From a virus, in the IMG/VR virus record IMGVR_UViG_3300002132_000107, positions 1 through 64,000 of that record: a stretch of 64,000 nucleotides of DNA; one strand, 5' to 3'. The notes beneath the pieces are model-generated. The model ran no database searches and was not told the DNA's origin. It saw nothing but the letters and a program-made list of their open reading frames with translations. Numbering within the stretch: the first letter of the stretch is position 1; every line of letters starts with the position of its first letter. Positions 52,300 to 60,307 of this stretch are shown in pieces. The position numbers were made by a program, and so were the translations under genes.

Positions 52300-52637
52300 T
52301 ATCTATAACTAAACTTAGCTTTAATATTAGGATTTTGTTTTTTTATTTGATTAGCGTAGTTTTCAAATTGCTGTGGCGTAATTCCCCCAGCGGCATTGTA
52401 CGTTGGAATAGCACCACCTTCTTCTAGTCTATTGCTACTTCTTTTTACATATTTAGAAAACTTACCAAGATTAGCCCCCGTGGGAGTAGGTATTTTTTCA
52501 CCATACTTTTCATTAATAGCTCCAACTAAATCTTTAGTTTGAGATTCAGTTAATTTACCTTTGCTTTTTTTAGTATCATCACCAGGTCCTTCGTTTATTT
52601 TACTTAAAGGACTTGAATATTTCATTTTAAACGGCAT
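52299..52637 (-). CDS. Small protein with PFKMK N-terminal motif, 112 aa
   Basis: Starts MPFKMKYSSPLSKINEGPGD. It shares the short PFKMKxSPL start with the gene at 53323 and resembles the MGSPMKMG repeats at 53108. The rest is polar and low-complexity. One base overlap with the holin gene. Possibly a virion-bound small protein. Function unknown. Confidence 0.6.
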   Translation of the reverse strand: MPFKMKYSSPLSKINEGPGDDTKKSKGKLTESQTKDLVGAINEKYGEKIPTPTGANLGKFSKYVKRSSNRLEEGGAIPTYNAAGGITPQQFENYANQIKKQNPNIKAKFSYR

Positions 52638-52639
52638 AG

Positions 52640-52960
52640 TTATTTTGTTTTAGATTTACTATAAGCTTCTTTTTCCCAAGGAAGATTTTTTGCGCCTTCC
52701 TTCATTTGCGCTCTTAAATATTTTTTACCTTTCCAAAAAACTGCATTGTCGTTATAATCTAAGTCACCTCTTTCTATTTGATCAAGGTGGACTTTCTCAT
52801 GTTTTATAACGTCGTTTATTTGTTTTTCGTCGGTTATGTTTTTATTTACTAATATACTACCATTTTTATTAGCTTTACCTAATATGCCATTACCTAAGTC
52901 TACGTTGTATATAGGTGTGTTATCGATATAGTATGGTGGATTACTTAGTTTAAACGCCAT
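52640..52960 (-). CDS. Small metallopeptidase-like protein (HExxH), 106 aa
   Basis: Starts MAFKLSNPPYYIDNTPIYNV. Contains VIKHEKVHLDQIERG with HEKVH at 54-58, the zinc-binding HExxH signature (H54, E55, H58), and a PWEKEA segment near the end, where a third ligand could be. Other fold elements are minimal, so it would be a very small peptidase or a degenerate one. Sits among the small late genes. Confidence 0.55.
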   Translation of the reverse strand: MAFKLSNPPYYIDNTPIYNVDLGNGILGKANKNGSILVNKNITDEKQINDVIKHEKVHLDQIERGDLDYNDNAVFWKGKKYLRAQMKEGAKNLPWEKEAYSKSKTK

Positions 52961-53108
52961 TATAAGGAAACATGTTGTTTAAAGCTTCTTTTCTTTTTTG
53001 GCAACCACAAGGAATATTAAGACCCTCTGACACTTTATCAACAACGGATTTAATACCAGTTGCTGTAGTTATCTTTTCTATAGTGTCACCCAAACCTTTT
53101 GATTCCAT
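52950..53108 (-). CDS. Small phage protein with CGC motif, 52 aa
   Basis: ATG 53108 to TAA 52950. MESKGLGDTIEKITTATGIK and then IPCGCQKRKEALNNMFPY. The CGC-KR-E-LN-FPY ending is one I recognise from small conserved proteins of aquatic phages. Two Cys in CGC might bind metal. Overlaps the gene at 52640 by 11 bases and the gene at 53108 by 1 base. Function unknown. Confidence 0.6.
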   Translation of the reverse strand: MESKGLGDTIEKITTATGIKSVVDKVSEGLNIPCGCQKRKEALNNMFPYNGV

Positions 53109-53317
53109 TATTTAGAGCAGTGTTTACTCATCCAAGATCCACCCATTTTCATAGGAGAACCACTCATTTTTGCTGGAGATCCATACATAGACATTGGGCT
53201 ATCGTCTTTTATTCCTTTTTCTGCATTTTTAGCATAGTTTTTTATAGCAGATGCTTTTAAAGACGGATTACTTGCTTCTTTAACGTCGTAAGCTGTTTTT
53301 TCACTAATGTTTGGCAT
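53108..53317 (-). CDS. Small Ser/Met/Lys-rich protein with GSPMKM repeats, 69 aa
   Basis: 69 residues. The C-terminal third is built of SPMSMYGSPAKMSGSPMKMG-type repeats. The first half is helical and polar (KASAIKNYAKNAEKGI). Probably one of a paralogous family of tiny virion or capsid-associated proteins, by motif. Role unknown. Confidence 0.6.
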   Translation of the reverse strand: MPNISEKTAYDVKEASNPSLKASAIKNYAKNAEKGIKDDSPMSMYGSPAKMSGSPMKMGGSWMSKHCSK

Positions 53318-53322
53318 AATAT

Positions 53323-53934
53323 TTATTTTTTATTTTTTTTAGCAATTCTTTCTTCTATTCTATCAGCTCTTTTATTTAACCTGTCATGTTTAGCTCTTGC
53401 TGCTTTACCTTCCATTGGACCTTTAGAACCAGCGTTATAATCAGATTTCACTTTAGCAGCTTTGTTTTTAGTCTTAGCTAATCTCATTTCTTTTCTGCTC
53501 TTTGGAGCATCAGAAACTTTATTAGCCATTTTATCTACTTTCATTTCTTTTCTACTCTTTGGAGTTTCAGTTGATTTAGTAGTATTAGGATCTTTAACAC
53601 CTAATTTACTAGCTGCTTTTTGAAACGCATTACCAGAAGATTCTGATCCTGTAATATCTCCAACTGCGTTTAACGGAGTGCCAGTAATGGCATCAATAGC
53701 ACCAATAGAGGTAGCTCTAATTTTTGTAGCTTTAAGTCTTTGGATAGGTTTTAAGTGTTTAGACATAGTTGCTGCTACTTCTCCTCTGGTTTCGCTAGGC
53801 GTAAGCATATTTTGTGGCATGGGACCTTGCATTGGACCAGTTGTTTTTGTTTTAGCTGAACTTGGCACCCTTATAATTCCTTTTTTTTTATCTCCAAGCG
53901 CGTTTAATGGAGAACCTTTCATTTTAAATGGCAT
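53323..53934 (-). CDS. Basic low-complexity protein starting MPFKMKGSPL, 203 aa
   Basis: N-terminus MPFKMKGSPLNALGDKKKGI shares the FKMKGSP motif. The rest is Lys/Arg/Ala/Ser-rich with tandem KSRKEMKVDK/KSRKEMRLAK segments near 120-150 and a basic C-terminal helix (KHDRLNKRADRIEERIAKKN). Such composition suggests DNA or RNA contacts or a packaged basic protein. No family recognised. Confidence 0.6.
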   Translation of the reverse strand: MPFKMKGSPLNALGDKKKGIIRVPSSAKTKTTGPMQGPMPQNMLTPSETRGEVAATMSKHLKPIQRLKATKIRATSIGAIDAITGTPLNAVGDITGSESSGNAFQKAASKLGVKDPNTTKSTETPKSRKEMKVDKMANKVSDAPKSRKEMRLAKTKNKAAKVKSDYNAGSKGPMEGKAARAKHDRLNKRADRIEERIAKKNKK

Positions 53935-53958
53935 AGTTTTATTTTTTATATATTAATA

Positions 53959-54246
53959 TTAGCATTTCCATCTACGCCTAGCGGCACAAATTCTTTTATC
54001 TGGTGTTTTTGAACAATCTATATTATGCATATTCATTTGACCCTTAGATCTAGCACAATAGCTTTTTTTACGAGCACCACCTCCTGGCTGTGGGGCTTTT
54101 AAATCACCGCCGGTTTCTTTATTATAAGCTTTTCTTCCGGCAGCAGTCATACCAGCTCCTTCTTTAGCCGTTAAAAAATGGCGGCCTTTGCCTGTAGTTG
54201 TCTTTCTAAGTTTATTAAACGGAGAGTCTGACTGTTCGTATGCCAT
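53959..54246 (-). CDS. Small protein of a conserved phage family (DUF6321-like)
   Basis: 95 residues. Contains GKGRHFLTAKEGAGMTAAGR, KAYNKETGGDLKAPQPGG, KSYCARSKG and a final CAARRRWKC. The AGRxAxNxxTG plus ARxxG plus RRWKC layout is what I associate with a small conserved marine-phage family. The Cys-rich ends could bind zinc. Function unknown. Confidence 0.6.
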   Translation of the reverse strand: MAYEQSDSPFNKLRKTTTGKGRHFLTAKEGAGMTAAGRKAYNKETGGDLKAPQPGGGARKKSYCARSKGQMNMHNIDCSKTPDKRICAARRRWKC

Positions 54247-54247
54247 A

Positions 54248-54730
54248 CTATATTACTTTATAAATTGTTTTACCTTTTATTTTTTCAGCTTTTAGTACAA
54301 TTTGTCTATTTTCATCCGCAGACATGTAGCTCACATGTAGCCAATTAGGGTTTTTGTTATTGCCAAATTCCCAAATAAGTTGATCAAAATCTAAATTATT
54401 TTTAATGTAATTAAACATTTCGGCATTTGTTTTATGACCAAAGGTATCGTCTATATCTATAGCCCTGCCATTACAGTGTTGCGAGTTTTTACTCCCACCT
54501 ATTGCTGAATTTAATTTTACGCTTCTAAAAAAAGAATTTATTTTTATAGGACCACCAACCCATTCTCTTAAGGGCTCAAAAATTACTTCTGCTAATATTT
54601 GCATATTAACTAGTTCTTTTTTTGTTGGTTCATTATCTATGCCTAGCCTTAAGGCTGTGCTTGAGTAAATAGCCTCTTTTTCAGAGACGTGTTTACTTAT
54701 CATTTTTTTTTGCCATTTTTTCTTAGCCAC
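54248..54730 (-). CDS. Peptidase M15-like endolysin
   Basis: 160 residues, GTG start. Family motifs: SQHCNGRAIDIDD with H85, D92 and D94, and WLHVSY with H132, which together form the zinc site of M15-type D-Ala-D-Ala peptidases (VanY/DacD type). An FFRSVKLNSAIGGSK segment precedes it, as in the family. It would cut the peptide cross-bridges of peptidoglycan. No signal peptide is visible, so release relies on the holin. Overlaps a 54-residue membrane protein by 31 bases. Confidence 0.88.
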   Translation of the reverse strand: MAKKKWQKKMISKHVSEKEAIYSSTALRLGIDNEPTKKELVNMQILAEVIFEPLREWVGGPIKINSFFRSVKLNSAIGGSKNSQHCNGRAIDIDDTFGHKTNAEMFNYIKNNLDFDQLIWEFGNNKNPNWLHVSYMSADENRQIVLKAEKIKGKTIYKVI

Positions 54731-54864
54731 GATTCATGCCATTTTGACACAGTGTAACCTATAGTGACTACCAATAATAATACTTTTAATACGGGTTCTA
54801 TATTAGTCATACTCACAATAAAAGACAAAGCGTTTATTACATAAAGCTTTAAATCTGCAGTCAT
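54700..54864 (-). CDS. Small single-span membrane protein next to the endolysin, 54 aa
   Basis: ATG 54864 to TGA 54700. A hydrophobic helix VLKVLLLVVTIGYTV (residues about 26-40) precedes a basic C-terminal tail (WLRKNGKKK). It overlaps the endolysin start. Position and size fit a lysis accessory protein (second holin, antiholin or spanin-like), but no family match is claimed. Confidence 0.55.
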   Translation of the reverse strand: MTADLKLYVINALSFIVSMTNIEPVLKVLLLVVTIGYTVSKWHESWLRKNGKKK

Positions 54865-54866
54865 AG

Positions 54867-55088
54867 TTATCCTTGTGCTTTAGAAGTAATAGGTCCTGCT
54901 TTATAAGCAACATTGTCCTGTTTTACTTTCATTCCATTTTTACCACTGCTTGATCCGCTTCCCATAGGGAAATTGTCAGTGTTTAAAGGTCCATCCCATA
55001 AAGCGTTAGCCCCAGTAATGCCCTGCTCTTCTATTTTACTAACGGCTGGCGATGTTTTTTTCATAATTTCGTTTATTAATTTTAACAT
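54867..55088 (-). CDS. Small late protein, 73 aa
   Basis: Starts MLKLINEIMKKTSPAVSKIE. Glycine/serine-rich middle (FPMGSGSSSGKNGMKVKQDN). Short polar protein of unknown role. Overlaps the gene before it by 7 bases and ends 2 bases before the membrane protein gene. Confidence 0.5.
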   Translation of the reverse strand: MLKLINEIMKKTSPAVSKIEEQGITGANALWDGPLNTDNFPMGSGSSSGKNGMKVKQDNVAYKAGPITSKAQG

Positions 55089-55315
55089 TTCTTTTTAAAT
55101 AAAGGTGCTTTATTGCCAACAGACATTTGTCTTTGCTCTTGTGTTCCATAAATTCCTTGTGCGGCTTGAGTAACACTATCATTAAAGACAGGTTGAGCAG
55201 CGCCAAGTGTATTGCTAGGAGCAGGTGGGACCATAGTAGTCTCAACAGGCATACCCGTATTTGGGTCTACCATCTGTGTTGTTGGATCTATCATTTGTTG
55301 TGCCGGATTATACAT
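55082..55315 (-). CDS. Small late protein with Pro/Gln-rich start, 77 aa
   Basis: Starts MYNPAQQMIDPTTQMVDPNT; low-complexity Pro/Gln/Met/Thr segment, then GIYGTQEQRQMSVGNKAPLF. This mix recurs in small proteins of aquatic phages, as far as I recall. Ends with a basic KKKC tail. Function unknown. Confidence 0.55.
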   Translation of the reverse strand: MYNPAQQMIDPTTQMVDPNTGMPVETTMVPPAPSNTLGAAQPVFNDSVTQAAQGIYGTQEQRQMSVGNKAPLFKKKC

Positions 55316-55316
55316 A

Positions 55317-55763
55317 TTATCTATTTTTATCGTTATTAACGTTATTTATTGCAGTTTTTTTAACTATATCCATGTAAGTTTTACCTTTCATTATTTTATT
55401 TCTTCTATGACTTGTAGGTATATCTTCTCCTCCCAACATAATACGATACATTCTACTTATTAGTTGTCTGCACTTAAATGAAACTTTATATATATGATAT
55501 TTTTGCGTGGTATGGTTTCTTTTTCTCCAAACCGTAACCCACCCTTCTTTCAATAATCTGTTCCAGCGCGTGTTGTCCCAACTATAAGCATACGTACCGA
55601 TTTTATAATCTTGTTTGGTAAAAAAATCCATACAATCAAAGTAGATCAGTAATTCTAAGTCTGCATCAGTTAAGTCATTGTTTCTACCAGCCCATTGTCT
55701 TATTATCCGATAATGTTTTAACAAGTTTAACTCCCTAAGGTCACCTGCTTCTAGCCTTTTCAT
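55317..55763 (-). CDS. Conserved-looking phage protein, possibly winged-helix, 148 aa
   Basis: Starts MKRLEAGDLRELNLLKHYRI. Two helices, then DADLELLIYFDCMDFFTKQD, TRWNRLLKEGWVTVWRKRNH and KYHIYKVSFKCRQLI, an alternating helix-strand pattern that could be a winged-helix DNA-binding fold. It overlaps GroES by 4 bases. Could be a DNA-packaging or regulatory protein. Not identified. Confidence 0.55.
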   Translation of the reverse strand: MKRLEAGDLRELNLLKHYRIIRQWAGRNNDLTDADLELLIYFDCMDFFTKQDYKIGTYAYSWDNTRWNRLLKEGWVTVWRKRNHTTQKYHIYKVSFKCRQLISRMYRIMLGGEDIPTSHRRNKIMKGKTYMDIVKKTAINNVNNDKNR

Positions 55764-56020
55764 AGAACAACGACTACATCCTGTAGTTTTATAATATGAT
55801 AAACATTTTTTTTAATATCTATCTTGTGTCCAGCATGGCGATCATAATAAATTTTATCACCTTCTTTAATACCAGCTGTATCATTACCAACAGAAATTAC
55901 ATCAGCTAATATATACCTAATATCATCTCTTTGGTTTTCAGCAAGAAGTAAACCACCTTTTGTGGTTGTCGTACCTTCTTTAACTTTTTGTATGATTAAA
56001 TTACTACCTATTGCTTTCAT
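55760..56020 (-). CDS. groS: Co-chaperonin GroES
   Basis: 86 residues, close to the usual 95. Matches the fold in order: MKAIGSNLIIQKVKEGTTTT, a mobile-loop region, ILADVISVGNDTAGIKEGDK and IYYDRHAGHKIDIKKNVYHI. Its start overlaps the end of groL by 17 bases, so here groL precedes groS, opposite to the normal bacterial order. With GroEL it would help fold the capsid or the giant proteins. Confidence 0.85.
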   Translation of the reverse strand: MKAIGSNLIIQKVKEGTTTTKGGLLLAENQRDDIRYILADVISVGNDTAGIKEGDKIYYDRHAGHKIDIKKNVYHIIKLQDVVVVL

Positions 56021-57560
56021 TAACCCTTAAGTTATTAATTACACAATCCGTAGATAAAATAGTTGTAGCTACTGATGCTGCATTTCTTAATGCACTTTTG
56101 GTAACTAATAGAGGATCAATGATCCCGTGTTTAATCATATTAACTTTTTTGCCAGTTATCACATTTAGACCCATTCCATCCCCCATTGCGGATTCCTTAT
56201 ACTCTATACCCGCATTCTCTAATATGGTCTTAAACGGCGCCTTAATAGCGTCTAGGAGAGCTTGCTCCCCTACTGACTTAGCTTTTATATTTTCCGATGC
56301 GTTTAATAAAGCAATTCCACCACCAGGTACAATACCTTCTTTGATCGCAGCTTTAGTTGCGCAGATAGCATCTTCTACCCTATCTTTCTTTTCTTTTAAT
56401 TCTATTTCTGAATTAGCACCTACTTTTACTATAGCTATTTTAGCTGCTAGTCTTGCTAATCTTTTTTCAAGCTTTACTATTTCGTAAGGCTCTTTAGTTG
56501 TGACAAGTTTTTCTTTAATACCTTTTATAGTATTTTGAACCTCTTCTGAAACTTCTCCAACTTGTAATATTGTTTCTTCGTCTGTAGTTACACTTTTTAT
56601 ACAATTACCTAGGTATTGAGGATTAATTAAATCTAAATCATCTCCTAAGTCTTCGTTTATAATAGTAGCACCAGTTAGCATTGCAAGATCATCTAATGTT
56701 TCTTTTTTAGCTACACCATATGTTGGTGCATTGATAACATTAATCTTTAAATTACCTTTAACTTTATTCATTGCTAAAGTTGCAAGTACTGGTTGGTCTA
56801 TGTCTGCAATTACAAGTAAAGACTTATTACCTTTTATAACAAACTCTAGCACGCTTTGAATTTGTCTAATATTATCAATTGGTGATTCAACTAATAATAC
56901 ATAAGGGTTTTCTAATTCAGCAACTCTTTGACTTTTGCTTGTAACAAAATGTGAGTTCGTTAGCCCTTTGTTATATTGTACTCCGTCAACTATTTCTACT
57001 GCTGTAGTACCATCTGACGATGTTTCCATCATAACTACCCCCGTTTCATCAACTGCTCTAAAAGCATCACCGATTAGTTTACCGAGCTCTGCATCGTTGT
57101 TTGTTGATATAGTTGCAATTTGATCTATCATATCGCCACTAACATCTACTGAAATTGACTCTAAGTATTTAACTACTTTTTCAACAGCGTTGTCTATACC
57201 TATTTTTAAATCTCTTGAACTAATTTTATCAGCTACATTGTAAGCTTCAGTTAGTATAGAGTGCGCTAATACAGTTGCGGTTGTTGTACCATCACCTGCT
57301 TCGCTTACGGTTTTTCTAGCAGCTTCTTTTAAAAGTGTAGCCCCCATATTTTCTACAGGATCTAATAGTATAATACTATCTGCTACTGTTACACCGTCTT
57401 TTGTTATAATTGGTCTTCCATTTCCATCTTCTAGCATCACACATTTACCGCTAGCCCCGAGTGTGGAACTAACGGCTTTTGTGAGTTTTGTGATACCTTC
57501 AAATACTTTATCCTTAGCTTCATTACCGAAACTTAGGTTCTTGACAATTGCGTCTGACAT
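56004..57560 (-). CDS. groL: Chaperonin GroEL
   Basis: 518 residues (usual about 545). The nucleotide-binding motif GDGTTTAT is at 89-96, with GVTVADSIIL, GGGIALLNAS and other family blocks in order. The C-terminal GGM-rich tail of bacterial GroEL is missing. A full chaperonin in a phage suggests heavy demand for folding of large virion proteins such as the 2719-residue protein, or a need for a host-independent chaperonin. Confidence 0.93.
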   Translation of the reverse strand: MSDAIVKNLSFGNEAKDKVFEGITKLTKAVSSTLGASGKCVMLEDGNGRPIITKDGVTVADSIILLDPVENMGATLLKEAARKTVSEAGDGTTTATVLAHSILTEAYNVADKISSRDLKIGIDNAVEKVVKYLESISVDVSGDMIDQIATISTNNDAELGKLIGDAFRAVDETGVVMMETSSDGTTAVEIVDGVQYNKGLTNSHFVTSKSQRVAELENPYVLLVESPIDNIRQIQSVLEFVIKGNKSLLVIADIDQPVLATLAMNKVKGNLKINVINAPTYGVAKKETLDDLAMLTGATIINEDLGDDLDLINPQYLGNCIKSVTTDEETILQVGEVSEEVQNTIKGIKEKLVTTKEPYEIVKLEKRLARLAAKIAIVKVGANSEIELKEKKDRVEDAICATKAAIKEGIVPGGGIALLNASENIKAKSVGEQALLDAIKAPFKTILENAGIEYKESAMGDGMGLNVITGKKVNMIKHGIIDPLLVTKSALRNAASVATTILSTDCVINNLRVNESNR

Positions 57561-57590
57561 AATTTAATTTAATTTGATTGAAGTAGTATT

Positions 57591-57881
57591 TTATTTAAAG
57601 GTTTTAACGACTTTAGGCCCGTCTAAGAATTCCAGCTTTTTAGCGTAATGCTCTACTGTTGAATCAATAGCAGCTTCAGCACCAGTAACTGTTTCTCTTC
57701 TGGTTACGTCGTTCCAAGTATCTTTATTTTCTAGATCTTGGTATTCGGTTTGAAAAAAACCGTTTGGTAATTGGGTGATTCTCCAGTTAGCTTTAGTAGC
57801 AATATGCTTCCATAGCTCCTTGGTTTCATCGGTGATTTGTGGTTCACTACTCCACGAATGAGTGCGGTAAAAAAGTGTCAT
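57591..57881 (-). CDS. Small late protein, 96 aa
   Basis: Starts MTLFYRTHSWSSEPQITDET. Contains WRITQLPNGFFQTEYQDLEN and TRRETVTGAEAAIDSTVEHY. Predicted beta-alpha. It begins the gene run before GroEL, 30 bases upstream. Similar proteins occur in aquatic phages as far as I recall. Function unknown. Confidence 0.55.
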   Translation of the reverse strand: MTLFYRTHSWSSEPQITDETKELWKHIATKANWRITQLPNGFFQTEYQDLENKDTWNDVTRRETVTGAEAAIDSTVEHYAKKLEFLDGPKVVKTFK

Positions 57882-57932
57882 TGGTTTTGGTTTATTGTTA
57901 ATAGTTATAAGATTACGTGTTTTTTGGTTTTT

Positions 57933-58919
57933 TTAAGCAGTATATGTACCACTCGATGTATAAGTTAGTATTGTATCGCTTCCATATGTTGTTACAGCAG
58001 GCGAACCTGTTGTAGTGCCTGTATAGTTTGCAGTTGGTATACGGAGTATAACTACTCCTGAACCCCCTGCCATTCCAGATGCTGACTTTCTTCCTCCGCC
58101 GCCAGATCCTTTGTTTGTTGCTCCGTTTGTGTCCACAGGCGTAGCTCCATTTGAAGCGGTTCCATTATTACTGCCCCTTGCTGCTCCGCCACCAGCATAA
58201 TATATTGAAGATCCTGTAATATTATTTAAAATACCCTCGCCTCCGTTTCCTCCAGAAGATGAAGTTGCATTACCACCTACTGTTCCAGCTCCTCCGCCGC
58301 CTCCGCCGCCGATATAATTACTAGAAGCTGTACCTCCATTATTTCCTTGGCCAAGCGTGCCACCACCCCCAACACCCGCGTACAATGCTCCTCCACCACC
58401 TGAACCACCGTCTATACCTGCTCGAGCTGGGGTTGAATTACCAGCGCCACCTCCGCCACCGATAGAAATAATGGGTGTTTCATTAGCTGCTTGAATAGAA
58501 GAAGACCCTCCATTGCCTCCTTCATAACCAAAGTCTTCTAATTGTACGCCAGCTGCTCCGCCTGCTCCAACCGTTATTGTATAAGACGTTGGAGGAGTTA
58601 ATGAATATCCAGTTGAAGTAAGCAATCCTCCAGCTCCTCCACCTCCACTATAATATCCTGTCCGACCACCACCACCTGAGCCGCCACCTCCAGCAACTAC
58701 TAAATAGTCAACTGCATAAGGCAATGGAACAAGCGTATCCAAAGTCAACCACTCTGTGCCATCGTATGTTTCCATAACAACTTCAGTGGTGTTAAATCTA
58801 ATATACCCAGCTACAGGAGATACAGGACGCTGCCCTGTTGTTCCTTTAGGAAATGCAGTTGCACCTGTAGACGAATCTAACTCTAATAAATCTGGGTGGT
58901 TTATTTTTGTAGTCGCCAT
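57933..58919 (-). CDS. Glycine-rich tail adhesin A, 328 aa
   Basis: N-terminal head shared by three genes (MATTKINHPDLLELDSSTGA, then a PKGTTGQRPVSP motif and METYDGTEWLTL). The following region is packed with Gly-rich loops (VVAGGGGSGGGG, GGGGAGGLLTSTGY) likely forming a glycine-rich lattice, and the C-terminus has VVILRIPTANYTGTTTG and TYTSSGTYTA. Glycine-rich phage adhesins bind receptors through such loops, so this is probably a host-range protein. Confidence 0.72.
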   Translation of the reverse strand: MATTKINHPDLLELDSSTGATAFPKGTTGQRPVSPVAGYIRFNTTEVVMETYDGTEWLTLDTLVPLPYAVDYLVVAGGGGSGGGGRTGYYSGGGGAGGLLTSTGYSLTPPTSYTITVGAGGAAGVQLEDFGYEGGNGGSSSIQAANETPIISIGGGGGAGNSTPARAGIDGGSGGGGALYAGVGGGGTLGQGNNGGTASSNYIGGGGGGGAGTVGGNATSSSGGNGGEGILNNITGSSIYYAGGGAARGSNNGTASNGATPVDTNGATNKGSGGGGRKSASGMAGGSGVVILRIPTANYTGTTTGSPAVTTYGSDTILTYTSSGTYTA

Positions 58920-58920
58920 A

Positions 58921-59304
58921 TTACTCTTCTATAATTACTTCTTCCCAATTTAAAATTTCTTCATTCCATTTGTATAACTTACCGTCTGTTGGATAAGGTA
59001 CTGGTGAATCCCAAAGACAAGTGTCTTCGTTCAATGTCCAGCTATTAAATGGTTGAGGTGGAATAAAAGCATCTCTTGTAGAATCGTAAGTGTAACCAAT
59101 ACCAGCATAGTTTTTTCTAAGTACCTTAGATTGGTTTTTGCTTGGCTCGTTAGTGTTAGGGGCATAATGCACTCCACCTCTTGTATTATAAGAAGTCTGA
59201 ATCCATTGCCCTGGACTATCGTCTACGAAGTTGTTAAAAAAATCTGCTTCAGCTACAATTACCCTTGTAACTATTCCGTTTGAAACTTTTGCAAAGTGTC
59301 CCAT
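58921..59304 (-). CDS. Tail-fibre accessory protein, 127 aa
   Basis: Starts MGHFAKVSNGIVTRVIVAEA. Contains VHYAPNTNEPSKNQSKVLRK, GYTYDSTRDAFIPPQPFNSW and TLNEDTCLWDSPVPYPTDG, a pattern I recognise from tail-associated proteins of marine phages. It lies between two glycine-rich adhesin genes, suggesting an assembly or attachment role. No enzyme motif. Confidence 0.65.
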   Translation of the reverse strand: MGHFAKVSNGIVTRVIVAEADFFNNFVDDSPGQWIQTSYNTRGGVHYAPNTNEPSKNQSKVLRKNYAGIGYTYDSTRDAFIPPQPFNSWTLNEDTCLWDSPVPYPTDGKLYKWNEEILNWEEVIIEE

Positions 59305-59314
59305 ATATATATAT

Positions 59315-60304
59315 TTAAATTTGAAATCTTAATATCACTATTCCTGAACCACCCGAAGCAGAAACTCCACCTCCGTCAGATCCACTTCCACCGCCTCCAC
59401 CAGTATTAGGTGTGCCGGCTACTCCATTTCTATTATTAGGTTGAAATCCACCTCTTCCACCGCCACCTAGTCCTCCAATATTTCCACTTGTACTACCAAC
59501 AGGTATACCAGCGGCACCACCGCCTGCATAGTAGCCGTTATCTGCGCCAGTAGAAGTAGCTGTAGCCCATGCGGAATACGTGTTAATGCCATTCCCCCCA
59601 GGTGTTGCTATTCCGGTTGCGCTTGGGGGTGTTCCATTGTTTCCAGCCCCACCGCCTGATCCACCTACCCTTGAATCACCATTACCACCATCATTTCCTT
59701 GACCAGTAGTTCCGTTTCCAGCAGATCCAGATACAGGACCAGCTCCACCACCGGAACCCCCGTTGTTTCCGCTATCATTACTAGCTGCGCCGCCTGCTCC
59801 ACCTCCAATAGCAACATTTGAATTAAAAGATGAAGAATCTCCATTAGAATTTACTCCACCACCTCCGCCAACAACAACTGTATAATTTCCAGTGCTTAGT
59901 TCTTGTGAAGCATAAAGTAATCCACCAGCACCTCCGCCTCCACCGCAATTAGCGGTGCCATCAGAAGATCCCGCACCACCTCCGCCAGCTATAATTAAAG
60001 ATTGAATAGTTGCCGTTCCCGTTATTCCAAAAGTTCCTCCCGTTGTAAACGTGTGATACCTATACCCGTCACTTTCAACAATAGTTCCTCCTGTAGTAAT
60101 TGGTACATTTGAAACAGCATTAATCTTCCTCCACTCTGTACCATTATAGGTTTCAAGTTTTGTTTCGTCTATCTCAGAGTTATGGCGTAGTGTTCCTTCA
60201 ACAGGATTAGATGGTCTTTGAGCTGTAGTACCTTTAGGTAATCCTAATGCACCAGTGTCTGAACCTAAGTCTAATAAATCGTTTGTTATTTTAGTTAATG
60301 CCAT
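59315..60304 (-). CDS. Glycine-rich tail adhesin B, 329 aa
   Basis: Paralogue of the neighbouring glycine-rich genes: MALTKITNDLLDLGSDTGAL, LPKGTTAQRPSNPVEG and TYNGTEWRKI. Middle region is a dense glycine-rich array (GGGGAGGLLYASQELSTGNY, GGSGGGAGPVSGSAGNGTTG). The C-terminus (GSGIVILRFQI) is shorter than in the other two, lacking the YTSSGTYTA end. Likely receptor-binding. Confidence 0.72.
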   Translation of the reverse strand: MALTKITNDLLDLGSDTGALGLPKGTTAQRPSNPVEGTLRHNSEIDETKLETYNGTEWRKINAVSNVPITTGGTIVESDGYRYHTFTTGGTFGITGTATIQSLIIAGGGGAGSSDGTANCGGGGGAGGLLYASQELSTGNYTVVVGGGGGVNSNGDSSSFNSNVAIGGGAGGAASNDSGNNGGSGGGAGPVSGSAGNGTTGQGNDGGNGDSRVGGSGGGAGNNGTPPSATGIATPGGNGINTYSAWATATSTGADNGYYAGGGAAGIPVGSTSGNIGGLGGGGRGGFQPNNRNGVAGTPNTGGGGGSGSDGGGVSASGGSGIVILRFQI

Positions 60305-60307
60305 AAT

